From Magnolia sinica (taxonomy: Eukaryota > Streptophyta > Magnoliopsida > Magnoliales > Magnoliaceae), in NCBI RefSeq assembly GCF_029962835.1, contig NC_080590.1, positions 59,456,001 to 59,520,000 on the forward strand: a stretch of 64,000 nt of DNA, in the 5' to 3' direction. Within the stretch, counting starts at the first letter, position 1. The number at the start of each line of letters is the position of its first letter. A program made the translations under genes and the position numbers. Below are positions 24,248 through 35,135 of this stretch, in pieces. Below the pieces are notes generated by a model. That model worked only from the letters and a program-made list of their open reading frames with translations, was not told the origin of the DNA and did no database searches.

Positions 24248-26366
24248 ATGCTAGGACGTAGATCTCTGAACATAGAACTAGCACCTTTCGATCCTGAAAT
24301 AGAAAGAACCTTTCGTAGAAGATTTAGAAACATCCTATTTGAAATGGTGGAAGAGAATGGAACTAAAGCTCTTAGAGATTATTCAGCTCCTGTCCAATTC
24401 AATGCGCCTTCATGTATAGTGTTGCCTGCCACCATGACAGCACACTTTGAACTTAAACCTGGGGTCATAAAATTGTTGCCCTCCTTTTATGGTTCAGATA
24501 AGGAGGATCTATATCATCATGTGAAAGAATTCTTAGACATTTGCTCCACCTTTAAGTTCCAAAACTTTTCAGACGATTCGATCCGTTTACGCCTTTTTCC
24601 TTTTTCTTTGAAGGATAAGGCGAAAGCATGGTTGAATTCTCTAGGAGTTGGGTCTATCACTACATGGGACCAACTGTCTAAGAAGTTCTTAAACAAGTTC
24701 TTCCCAGTTCACAAAACTAATGCTCTCCGTAGAGAAATTATGAATTTCACAAAAAAAGAGGGTGAGCACTTTCATGAATGTTGGGAAAGATGGAAGGATT
24801 TACTTCTTAAATGTCCACACCATGGTTTTGAAAAGTGGCAACAGGTTCAATACTTCTATGACGGTCTGACACCCCAAAACCGTCGCATGGTTGACGCCAC
24901 CAGTGGAGGGTCATTCATGACCAAAAGTGATATTGAAGCTTGGAATTTCTTTGAAACCTTGTGTGAAAATTCCCAGCAATGGGACTATTCAAATAGAGGT
25001 GAAACTAGTCTTCAACCACTGAAGAAAGGGGGTATCTATGAGGTAGGAGTCACGCCAGATCTTTATGCCAAAATTGATAGCCTGACAAAGAAAGTGGATG
25101 CTTTAATGTTAAACAATGGACCTCCACAAATAACTCAAGTCGAGTCATGTGCCATATGTTCTAGTCTCACCCATCCTACGCAGTCTTGATCATCTAGTTC
25201 AGCATTTTCAGAATTTCTCTCTGAACAAGTGAACGCTATGAACACCTTTAGGAGAACTGAGAATGATCCTTACTGAAACACCTACAACCCAAGGTGGGCT
25301 AGACATCCAAATTTCTCTTGGGCAAAAGGACCACAACAAGGAGGACCATCTGAAAATCCTCCTATGCAACCTTACTCCCAAGTTGGCAGTCAACAACCTC
25401 AGCAGTTCCCACAGTATCAACAAGTACCTCCACAATCTAGGAAATCATCTCTTGAGGATACACTCAATCTTTTTATGCAGAGTTTACTTCAATTTCAAAA
25501 AGACACCCAACATACTTTACTAGCTAACCAGCAGAGTTTACATGCAAATGCGCAATCCATTGCCACTTGCTGCCACATTGAGTGAGAGAGAGAAGGGCAA
25601 GTTTCCTAGTCAACCTGTGGCAAATCCAAAAGGATAGTATGAGATTGGCTCAAATTCAAACCAAGAACAATATCATGAGCAAGCCAAATCAATCATTACC
25701 CTTAGGTCTGGTAAACAGATTGATAACAAAGTAGAGATGCCTAGGGTAGAATCAAAGTCCAATGCGGAAGATCAAAATGAAATGGAGAGACATACTAGTG
25801 CATCCAAAGTCCAACAACACTCTGACTCTCCAGGAACCACTCATGTGCCATCTTATATGCCTAAAGCACCTTTTCCTCAACGTCTGGCACCGGTTAAGAA
25901 AGGAAACAACTTTAATGAGATATTGGACATGTTTAAGCAAGTGCAAATCAACATTCCGTTGCTTGATGCTATCAAGCAAGTTCCTGCTTACGCTAAGTTT
26001 CTTAAAGATTTATGCACTCAAAAGCGTAAGATGAATGTTCATAAGAAGGTCTTCCTTGCGGAGCAACTCAGCTCCATGATTCAACACAACACTCCTCCTA
26101 AATTTAGAGATCTAGGAGCTCCTACCATTTCTTGGATCATAAGGTTGAGAAAGCATTGCTTGATTTAGGGGCGAGCGTCAATTTGTTACCATATTCTGTG
26201 TATGAGCAGTTAGGACTTGGTGAACTGAAATCAACCAAAATAACGCTCCAACTAGCTGATAGATCTATCAAGGTGCCCCGTGGTGTTATTGAAGATGTGC
26301 TAATCCAGGTTGACAAGTTTTATTTTCTAGTGGATTTCATCGTTCTAGATACTCAGCCCGTTCCAA
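24248..26366 (+). pseudogene. Athila/Tat-type gag and aspartic protease, truncated
   Basis: The frame from ATG 24248 gives a Ty3-type gag (retrotransposon gag domain) with the blocks LRLFPFSLKDKAKAWLNSL, TTWDQLSKKFLNKFFP and GLTPQNRRMVDATSGG. Stops lie at 25187 and 25274, and the C-terminal gag (NTYNPRWARHPNFSW, Gln/Pro-rich) continues in the same frame to about 25585. A frameshift near 25570 leads to the SEREKGKFPSQ linker and the gag-protease junction region (ITLRSGKQ; PFPQRL; FNEILDMFKQVQINIPLLDAI). A further shift near 26130 leads to the protease with active-site DLGASVN, followed by LLPYSVYEQLGLGEL and VDFIVLDTQPV. Coding sequence stops abruptly at 26366, where the inverted LTR begins. 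Confidence 0.85.
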
Positions 26367-27693
26367 AATCCCCTATCTTCTCTCTGCTTTCTTCTCTCTC
26401 CCCAAAAACGCCCCCTCCCTTCTGCTACTCTCCTTCTTTTATAGCTGTTAGGTGCAGTGAAGAGCTAGACAGCTATTTACGCAGCAACAGCGGAAGATCT
26501 TCCGCATGCTGTGGAAGATCTTCCGCAATAGCATGCGTACTCCTTTTCGCAGCCAAGTTCAGACGCAAAACCTCTCTTCTTTCCTTACTCAGTTTCCAAA
26601 TAAATACCGTCCCCTAGGATGTTTTCGAGTTCTCTACATGATGGACGGATCAGATCTTCCATCTGATCAAATATGGTGGGCCACAACCGCTGCAAAAGTC
26701 GAACAGCGTCTGGCATCTTCTTTCGCACTGACCGTGCTATGACGTTGGTGGGGCCCACTTCATTGCTATCTTGATAAATCCAAGCCGTCCATTAGATTCC
26801 TCTCGAAAAAACGTTTGGGAAGGGATATTTTTGGGTGTCCATTGATGCGGCCCACAGAGTTTTAAACCTACCGTCCATTGTGCTTTTTAAACAGTTGAAA
26901 AACTAATAACGTGATGTCTTCAAATTCTGTCAGCTAAGCGTTGGTTGTGGTTGCCACAGGGAACGGATGAACTGTCTGGATCAACCGTACGGATGATGGG
27001 TGGGGCCCACAACTGCAACCGATCAAAAGCATGTGCGAACCCGTTTCAAAACTGGAAATTTTCATTTTTTGCGAAAGACGTCGGTCAAACCGACTTTGAC
27101 TAATGCATTCCGGTCCGATGCACGCGCGGGTGTACATGTGCACTGTGTACACGCTGCACTAGGTGGGGTCCACTATAATGGTCTGGAGAAATCTTCATCG
27201 TCCATATGTTTTGTCTCCCCGATTAAGGGGTTGAGACCAAAGTTGAAGCATATACTGTTTATCAGGTGGGTCCCACTTAATGAATTAAGGGGATGATCTG
27301 GCCATTGGCCCACTTCTCGCGATATTCAATGGGTGAAATTTAATATGTACAGTTAATTTATGGCCCTCAGGCCATGTATGAAGTTTCGGGCCGAGTGGAT
27401 GGCGAGAATCCTGTGATCTTGCATTTTGGACCATTTTCGGGCCTTTTGGCATGAATAGCTTGATTTCCTCATATCCATGACCTGTAAATTATTCAATATA
27501 GGTCCTCTGGAGTGCAATCCCTTGCTCTGGTGACTTCGGAACATCAAATCCACGCTTGTAGTACTCCTTTTCCATCAACGCTCCTGATTTCATCCTACAA
27601 CAAAAATATAATTAAAATACTCCGTTAAGCATTATCATATACGTAAAATCAGGTAATAATTGGGGTCTGATATGCAATATTCGACCCTCATCA
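26359..27693 (-). repeat. Inverted partial LTR of the Athila/Tat-type element
   Basis: Reverse complement of 21449-22760, with about 95% identity by eye in the part compared. It holds two GGAAGATCTTCC palindromes (26492-26503 and 26513-26524), where the plus-oriented copy has one. The junction with the protease lies in CGTTCCAAA, a string that fits both sides. Confidence 0.85.
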
Positions 27694-28625
27694 ATAGTCA
27701 TCCCATTCGCACCGTATATTGCATGACATTCGCGGCATACGACATTTTGGGTTATCGTGTCCCTACATTTATATGGTCTAGGTTCGGCTGACGCTATTTG
27801 TATTACTCATCAGGAATGTATATTGTATTGCATCCTCTGCATCTGATATTTGACTATCTATGATTCCTCATTTGCATAGTTGTTCTACATTGCATATTCT
27901 AACATTGATTGACTCACAGACTTGTCTGTATTTTCGCTTACTCTGTTATCGTATGATTTATGATCTTGTCAATATTCTAATTACTATGATAATTCATGCT
28001 CTTGTCAGTATTTCTGCTCATTTCGAAATTATACAATTTATGGATTACCAGTACTTTCGATATTGTGTGATTTATGACATTGTATCCTCGGCATCTAATA
28101 TTTGGCTCGCTTTGACTCCTCATTTGCATAGTTGATTTGTGATGTGTACCCTGATGTTGTATGATCCATGGACTTGTCAGTACTTCCGCTTAATTTGATT
28201 ACTCTGATATGGAATACTTAGCACTTACCTTGTGAACACACTTACACCACCCTCTAAGCTTTTTATAAGCTTATGCACGATAGATGCGTGCAGGTGATGT
28301 TAGGTTGCAGCAATGTTGAGCTTGGAGCATGCGACGGTCTTCTGGGGCTTGGTTTTTTATTTATGTATTTCCTTCCAGCATTGTACTCAACTGATTATAT
28401 TATTGGATATGTGATGATGATGTTGCCTTTGTGAATTGGGTAATCTTGTGGTTATGCTTATTGCGAGTTAAAAAAAAAAAAAACCTCCTTATAGGATCTC
28501 AGGATCGGAATCTGGTATATAGACGCTGGGAGCCGAGAATGGGGTACTACGGAGGCTGTCGGCACCGAATTCGGCGATCGGGATTCCTATGAATCCGATT
28601 TTTGGGTTTGGAGCGTGACAACCCT

Positions 28626-29231
28626 TCCTCGTGAGAGCTTAAACAGTTAGGTTCCTTGTGTGGATCATTGGCCGGTGTGCCTAAAACTATGTGTTATGTG
28701 TTGACCCCTGCTCAGGGAACATAAACAGTCAGCCTAAGTGTAGGTTGTAAAGGTTAGAGGTGAACCTGATTTAAAACCTTGGGTTTGGGGTGAACCATGT
28801 GAAACCTCCTTAGTGAAATCCAGTACACTCAAGGGTTGAGTGCGGTTACCGGGAGTGGAGTAGACAAGTAGTCGAACCACTATAAAAATGATTGTGTTTG
28901 GGATTGCTATTGTGTTATATTTGTTTGTGTGATTTCCTTAAATACTCTTCATATTTAATTATCTGAGATCATACCTCACACACACAGTCATAACAATCAT
29001 AAACTAGCTTGCATATTGTTTATCTCTTAAGTAAGCTTGTGATTGGATCCTCTACTAGGCTTGGAAGCCGGTAGGGTTAATTTTGAGTAATCTTAATATA
29101 TGCTTGTTATTAGGATTAGAGTGATAGAATTTTAAATAAACCATAAAACCTTTAAAATTTCCTATTCACCCCCCTCTAAGACATATTGGCATATTCCTAC
29201 TTCAACTAAAGCGATCTTCACCGCAATTTCA
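28626..29231 (+). repeat. 3' LTR of the Sirevirus-derived element, second part
   Basis: Continues the LTR interrupted at 16435 and matches 9746-10320, ending with the shared GGCATATTCCTAC (29200) plus 31 further bases. The final TTTCA mirrors the TGAAA start of the LTR. Confidence 0.82.
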
Positions 29232-32200
29232 GTTATAAGATTCGATAACTATTAAATTTTTTATTATAATTAAATACTTTAAATTTTAATTTCTAAAATT
29301 TATCATATTTTTCTTTAAATTTACTCTAACATGCAATGGTGTGTAGAAAAAAGTAAATTATAACATAAATTTCTTAAGGGACAACATAAAATTTTCAAAA
29401 TAAATTAAGAACCTAAAATTTTCAGATTTAAAATAATTAATTAACAATTAGGGATGTTTGCTGAATTTTAAAAAAAATTATAAAAGAGACCCTATAGATT
29501 TTAGGATTTTAATAAGGCACAATTTAAATCTCATATGATTATCGGGTTTGGTTTTGGGGATAATTATCGACTATATTTCTTCACGATTTATTTTATAATC
29601 TAAACCATTTAAATTTTTTTCAAGTATGTTAAGCATAAGACTTTAAAAGATATTAATTTAAACAAAATTCACACGTTATTAATTAATAATAATTTAGTTT
29701 ATGAAATTTAAAGTCGAAATAAAATAATGAGAATTGATGCTTAACTTCACAGTAGAGATAATTATTAATTATAAATTCATAAATATTTTTTATTATAACT
29801 TAATAATTAATTGATCAAAATTATTTTATTTAAATTCAAATTAAATTTTTTTTATAAAATTGTAAATAAACAAAACATAGGAACTCCTAAAAGTAATTCT
29901 TATTAAATTCTGAATCTAAATAAATTAATGTATGATTTAGAATTTAACTATTCTAATTTAATTAATTTAGAAATATATGAATAAAATCTAACTATTTTAT
30001 AATATTTTTTTACTTCCTTATAATAAATTGAAGGAAAATATCTACTAAATATATTAATCAAATTCCCTTTCTCTTCTCTCTATTTATTTCAAACCCTAAT
30101 AATTGAATTTAAAAGATATATTAATAGATCTTAATTCAATATCATATATTAGTACATTTCGAACTATTAGGGTTATGTAAAAATATAGATTGAAAATCTA
30201 TATTAATCACTAATTTTAAAGATTTAAAATCTGATTGGTTAGATATCAAATTACTAAATTATAATTAGTTATTATCTATTTATATTTAAATTTACCTAAT
30301 CGAAATTAATTCTATAATCCTTAAAATTTGTAATTAAATTGCCATTAAAAAAACTAAGTTAAACAATGCTAAATTAAATATAAATTTAAATTAGTTAATT
30401 ATACATAAATATTCCTAAAATGAAACTTTACATGAATTATGTTTTAGATCAATAAGTTATTAAAATTATTAAGTTTGGACATTAATTATTATTAAAATTT
30501 ACGTAATATTATAAACATTATTTTTTATTAGTATGAATTATTGTAATATATTACTTTTAACTAATCTTGAAAAAAAAATCTAAGATTAATAATTTGAGTC
30601 ACTTCACAGATTTACGTAAGCAAAATTAATTTAAATTTTAACTTAAGTGGGATTAAGAATAATTTCTAATTTAATTCCTACATATTTAAATAATTTATTT
30701 TTTTCGTATTAAATTCACTAATTTAGAAATTCAATGTAGATTTTTCTTTAATCTTGTTTAGCTAATTCTTTATTTTTTTATGTATGTCAGCAATAAAAAA
30801 TATCAATAATAAATAATTATTTCCTGCAAATTTCAAATTTTAAGTTAATTAACAATAAAAATTAAAAAATAATTTCAAATACAAACAACTATAAAATTTT
30901 CAGATCAGGAATGGATCACCCACCTTGACAAAATTTTCACAAAACTTCTTTTATTTTCTCTCATTTTTTATTTTATTTTTTCTCACACTTTTCCTTCTCG
31001 TGCCTACACCTACGACTCTATTTATAATATAAAGGTCCCACCATATGTAATACACACAAGTGAGAAAAATAAAACAAAATGGTATCTTTAAATTGCATCT
31101 TGTGTAAGTGAAATACCTCCATCTTTTAATTTTATTTATTACAAAAAATATATCACGTGTGTATATGAAGTGATGCATGTGGTATGTGGTTGTGAATGGG
31201 CATGATCATGAATGTGCGTGGTTGTACCTGTAATTTTATTAATGTACAATGGATGGCTGATCAAGTGGATGGGTTGCCGGATCAATTAATGGATGAATTC
31301 GGTGGTTAAGGAGTTCTATAGACGGTGCCGATATTGTGTATAAATTTAACGGTTTGATTCTGTTGATTTGAGTTAATAAACAGGTGGTTGGCTAATATTA
31401 TAATAAAACTAGACGATTTGAAATTGTTTGATTGGTCATTGTTATGGGTTGTTTAGATTAATAATCTCTGATCATACTCACATGCCTTTTTTTTCCTAAA
31501 TATAACACTCACTTGATAATAACCTTATACTAATTAATATATATTTATATTTTACTAAAACATAATAATATTTAATACATGATATTAACTCTTTGAAATT
31601 TTAAAACTTAAATGGGCATATTACACACGTTTAAGACATACTTTATTAGAGAGTTATATCATACATGGATTGATGATTGAGATGTATTGAAAATCATATT
31701 TAAGTGGATCATACGGTACCTCAGTGAGCATAGAGGTAAATGTACAATTGGTTTTATGAATGGGTTACCCAGTTATATATGGGGCATCGGATTTACAGTT
31801 GTATATATGGATACATGGATGGTCTTCTCCTGGATACATGGATGGTCTTCTCCTATTTTAAACTTATAAGTTTACTATCAAAATATGTATATGGCTTGTG
31901 GACCTTTAAAACTTGTTAAATCATGTTTCAATGTAAGAAGTACTCCAATAAACTTGTCTAGAGAAATGTAAGAATTATCACAGTGATTTGTTTGATTTTG
32001 TTAGTGACCCAATTGGCGAATCCAGGTATGATATACGGTTGGATAATAAAATATATGTAAAATAATCAAACGATAAAGATTATAATCCAATATATACATT
32101 AATGTATGATTACTTTCATACTTAGATACGTGCAAGATGGGTTTTATTTTTAGTTGATCAGACATGTGAATCATTATATAAACGGCTTAGATGATTAAAT

Positions 32201-32533
32201 TGCAATACTGAAAAACATATGTATGAGTGGGTGACTGCATACCCTACACGGCATATGAACGATTGGATTTAATGTATCTTTTACGGTTAAATTTGAGCTA
32301 GTTAATGAATGAACAGTTGATCTTAGGTGTATAAGTAAAGAAAATACTAAAACCATACAATTATCAATCAACGATACACTATAAATAAATCAATTACACA
32401 TATCACAGCTTACATACTTTATGTATATATGAATGCATAAATAAATGGAATGATCATGCATGAATGCTTAGATTAATGTAAGTGTGCATGTATGCAGACG
32501 CATGCATATGTACCAAAATCTCGTATTATTACA

Positions 32534-33740
32534 TTTTATCCCCTTATAAGAAATCTGTCGACAAAATTCAAACACACCCAACTTGTGGACGAGAGATGAT
32601 ACTCTTTTTGATTAAGGGTGTGTTTAAGTGCTTGCTAAGTTCCATATGTTGTAGAGTTTAAGTGGGTGCTAGAGTGTGTAAATCGCTATAGAAATTAGGG
32701 TTATTACAACTTAAGAACTTTTCAACGCAGCTGATTTTCTGGCAGAATCGATTAGGGGACATATTACAACATTTTTAGAAGAAGATGGATTTTAGTGAGA
32801 TATAATGGTTTAGAGGAGATTTGTTGAAGTTTATTGGTCTTGGATCAGAATGGTCTAATTTATATAGGCACTAGAAGAGTGGACCGTTGCTAGGTGGCTA
32901 TCAATGGTTAAGAATGTTTGAAAAACGTTTCTGACCATTGATAATGAATTTAAGCCGTTGGATTGAAAGATCTGACCATTGAATCATCAAAGTCCGTCCG
33001 TTTTTAGATTGTTGTGACTTTTAAAGTTGCTAGTTGCTCTCAAATTTGTTAACTGTTTCAGATCAATAATTTAACCATTCTTTGTAGCCTATAAAACCTA
33101 AGCTTATCTCAGATCGCTCACACCACGATTGCCTTCGTCTCGTGACAGTTTGCATAAGGTTGCGAGGGAGCGACCACTGTGCAAAGTGCGCTAACTAGAG
33201 CCATTAAAGCCACACTACCACGCTCATGCCCGAGCATGCGTGCGTTCCCGTGCATACGCAACTTGAACATCTCAACCTCCAAAACTCCAAGTAAGAATAC
33301 TACATACACTTCTATATATAAAGTACAAAATTTATTTTCTTATTTCCGATGTAGGACTAAACAAAAGCCGCACTTTATAATTTTTATTTTTATTTTTAAT
33401 CTCAACATCATTTTAACGACAAAACGAAAATTTGAATATTTAATTTTTTGAGTAACTAAATTTCAACTATTAAAAGGGCTAAAATTGTTGGAGCTGACCT
33501 GAAAATTGATCGGGTCATGCATATGAGGCCCATGCCCAACCTATAAGTCAAGCTTGTCCCAAAGTTGGAATAGGCTCATTGGGCAGGGTGGGTACCCAAC
33601 TCAATGACACCCTTAATGAAGCCCATTACTCCCAAACTATCTATCTTTTTATTTGGTTGCTAATTGCCGACCCACGATGGCAATGACCAAGGATAAATCA
33701 TTTCCTAGTATAAAAGGAATAATGATTAGCTACTGCTTTC
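32534..33740. other. Unassigned sequence between the nest and the hAT-type element
   Basis: No gene or element that I can name. The stretch 33480-33610 is GGCCCA/AAGCTTG-rich and similar in style to 6400-6560. The last eight bases are the left target duplication of the next element. Confidence 0.4.
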
Positions 33741-34393
33741 TAGGGGTGTACATCGAGTCGAACCGAGTTGAGCTGACCTCAGCTCAACTCGGCTCGAACA
33801 CTGGCTGACCTCAGCTCGAACTCGGCTCGGCTCGATCCTCGAGCCTGACTGGCCAGCTCGGTTTGGTTTGGTCAGCAGCTCGAGCCGGGTTTGAGCCAAG
33901 ATCGAGCCGAGTTCGCCATTAAGGCATCTCCACAAACACTTGAACTGCAACTTCAAAATCCTACTTTTTTACAAACAGAGGCAATGATTTTACAGGTATT
34001 TTATTAAAAAAACCTTCTAAGTAACATAAAAACAAAAAATAAAAAAGAAGAAAAAAAAGGTATTTGTTTCATGTACATACCTTGCTTGCCACCAGCCAAA
34101 CCTTCCTTGCCACCAGCCACATTTTGTTGAGTCAATTTTATCAAACAATTGGTGAGCAACATCAATGGGAAAGTAACTGAGTCACCGAACTAGTTTCATC
34201 TGAGTTTGATTCGAGTTTGATTCGATCTAAGTCGAGTCGAGTTGGACCTGCTTGAACTTGGCTTGAACTCATTTTCATGCTCAAAAAATTAGCTCGACTC
34301 GGTTCAAACTCAACTTCGAACCGAGTCGAATCGAGCTTTTTTGAGTCGAGTCGAGCAAGCTAACCGACCTAGCTCGGTTCATGTACGCCCATA
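33741..34393. mobile_element. Non-autonomous hAT-type element, CTCGACTCGG-rich
   Basis: Ends TAGGGGTGTACAT and ATGTACGCCCATA are inverted, and the flanks CTGCTTTC (33733-33740) and CTACTTTC (34394-34401) form an 8-bp duplication with one mismatch, as expected for hAT. Both subterminal regions are dense in GAGTCGAGTCGA/CAGCTCGAACTCGG. No transposase is encoded. Confidence 0.8.
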
Positions 34394-34440
34394 CTACTTT
34401 CCTTCACTATCTTGTTACTTAAGGGATGTCACCAAGTTAT

Positions 34441-34872
34441 GTGAGCCCATTATGATTTATGTATTGTATCCATGATGTCCATCCTCTTGGAGAGATTATC
34501 TTAAGGCATGAGCCAAAGATATGAGATGGAAAAAAAAAACGTAAGTGTTTCCTACCTTAGAAAATAGTGAGAATTTTTCCTACCATTAAAAACTTTTTGG
34601 GCCACATAAGCTTTTGATCAAGCTGGTGTTTATGTTGTTTATGTTTTCTTGTCCACGTCTGCTTGAACTCATGAACAGGTTGGATCTCAAATAAAAATCA
34701 TAGTAGCCTTAGGAAGGCTTCAATGGTGAGCGTCGCCATCCGTCTGCTTTGTGTAACGGGTTCACTTGAGTTTTTGATCTGCCTTATTCTATTCTATGGC
34801 TCATGCCCTAGAATGATCTATCCAAATGGATGGACAGTGCCGATACAACACACACATCATGATGGGGCCCAC
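34441..34872. mobile_element. Inverted GTGGGCCC-type element beside the UTP10 promoter
   Basis: The left arm (34441-34514: GTGAGCCCATTATGATTTAT...CATCCTCTTGG...GCATGAGCC) and the right arm, read on the minus strand (34872-34798: GTGGGCCCCATCATGATG...CATCCATTTGG...GCATGAGCC), are diverged inverted repeats of about 75 bp. The unit matches the module found in the level-3 array and in intron 6. Its right end supplies the GGGCCCA motif next to the UTP10 core promoter. Confidence 0.6.
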
Positions 34873-35135
34873 GGAACTTGGTGACGTCACTTCAGTAGTT
34901 AGATAGCCACTACTGAAGGCGTCTGTAGCTAATCCGCGTCCGTATAAAAGCCCCCCTCCTCCCGCTTCCGCGCCAACGACGAGCCTTCGCACACCGTCTC
35001 AAAAGCTAGGGTTTAGGGTTTAAGGTTTAAGCTTAACGCTCCTGAACATTTATACGGTTTCAGTTGAACAATCCTCCTATTCAAAACACTAAAAAAACCT
35101 TACAGCCCCAAAAGCCCTCCGCCAAGCATTCCTCC
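34860..35135 (+). promoter_or_regulatory. UTP10 core promoter and 5' leader with telo boxes
   Basis: TATAAAAG lies at 34943-34950, so transcription would start near 34975. The leader carries two overlapping telo boxes TAGGGTTT at 35007-35014 and 35014-35021, about 120 bp before the ATG. GGGCCCA at 34865-34871 is a site-II-like motif (TGGGCC on the other strand). Telo boxes with site II motifs mark many plant ribosome-biogenesis and ribosomal-protein genes, which fits the gene product. Start of transcription is inferred. Confidence 0.65.

Larger units (their letters stand above)
21449..27693 (+). mobile_element. Nest level 4: Athila/Tat-type element with one LTR inverted
   Basis: Order: LTR in plus orientation (from 21449), primer binding site, gag and protease, then a partial LTR in minus orientation (26359-27693). 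Both outer ends are therefore the LTR start TGATGAGGGTCG. The flanks ATGGT (21444-21448) and ATAGT (27694-27698) form a 5-bp duplication with one mismatch. Reverse transcriptase, RNase H and integrase are missing. The flanks on both sides belong to the level-3 element. Confidence 0.75.
16436..28620 (+). mobile_element. Nest level 3: long-LTR element (Del/Tekay-like solo LTR), split by level 4
   Basis: Begins TGTAAGACCTG at 16436 and ends GGAGCGTGACA at 28620, flanked by a perfect 5-bp duplication ACCCT (16431-16435 and 28621-28625). Without the nested element (21449-27693) it measures about 5.9 kb and has no gag or pol sequence and no second LTR that I can find. Termini of this kind are usual for the long LTRs of Del/Tekay elements, so a solo LTR left by recombination is the likeliest reading. 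A non-autonomous element is the alternative. Most of 17100-20400 is degenerate tandem sequence. Confidence 0.65.
8001..29231 (+). mobile_element. Nest level 2: Sirevirus-derived non-autonomous LTR element
   Basis: After removal of the level-3 insertion the element is about 9 kb. It has a 2.3-kb LTR at each end, a gag remnant, a second decayed ORF, and a run of GGGGGAG polypurine tracts before the 3' LTR. It starts TGAAAG (8001) and ends TTTCA (29231), with flanks ATTAT (7996-8000) and GTTAT (29232-29236), a 5-bp duplication with one mismatch. The multiple polypurine tracts and the gag type are Sirevirus (Maximus/SIRE) hallmarks. Protease, integrase, reverse transcriptase and RNase H are absent, so it would have depended on an autonomous relative. 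Confidence 0.8.
6965..32533 (-). mobile_element. Nest level 1: Del/Tekay-like solo LTR, split by a 21-kb insertion
   Basis: Two pieces, 6965-8000 and 29232-32533, make up about 4.3 kb. Read on the minus strand the unit begins TGTAATAATACGAG at 32533 and ends GAGGCGTGACA at 6965, the TG..CA ends and GTGACA terminus usual for long Del/Tekay LTRs. The flanks are TCTTA (6960-6964) and TTTTA (32534-32538), a 5-bp target duplication with one mismatch. The larger piece is very AT-rich and has a minus-strand TATAAATAGA near 31020-31030 that could be the LTR promoter. No internal coding region or second LTR is present, so a solo LTR is the simplest reading. Lineage assignment rests on the termini only. 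Confidence 0.6.

Noticed and set aside
24248..25189. Long ORF of 313 codons as a host gene
   Set aside because: It is the gag domain of an Athila/Tat-type element, in the right place after LTR and primer binding site.
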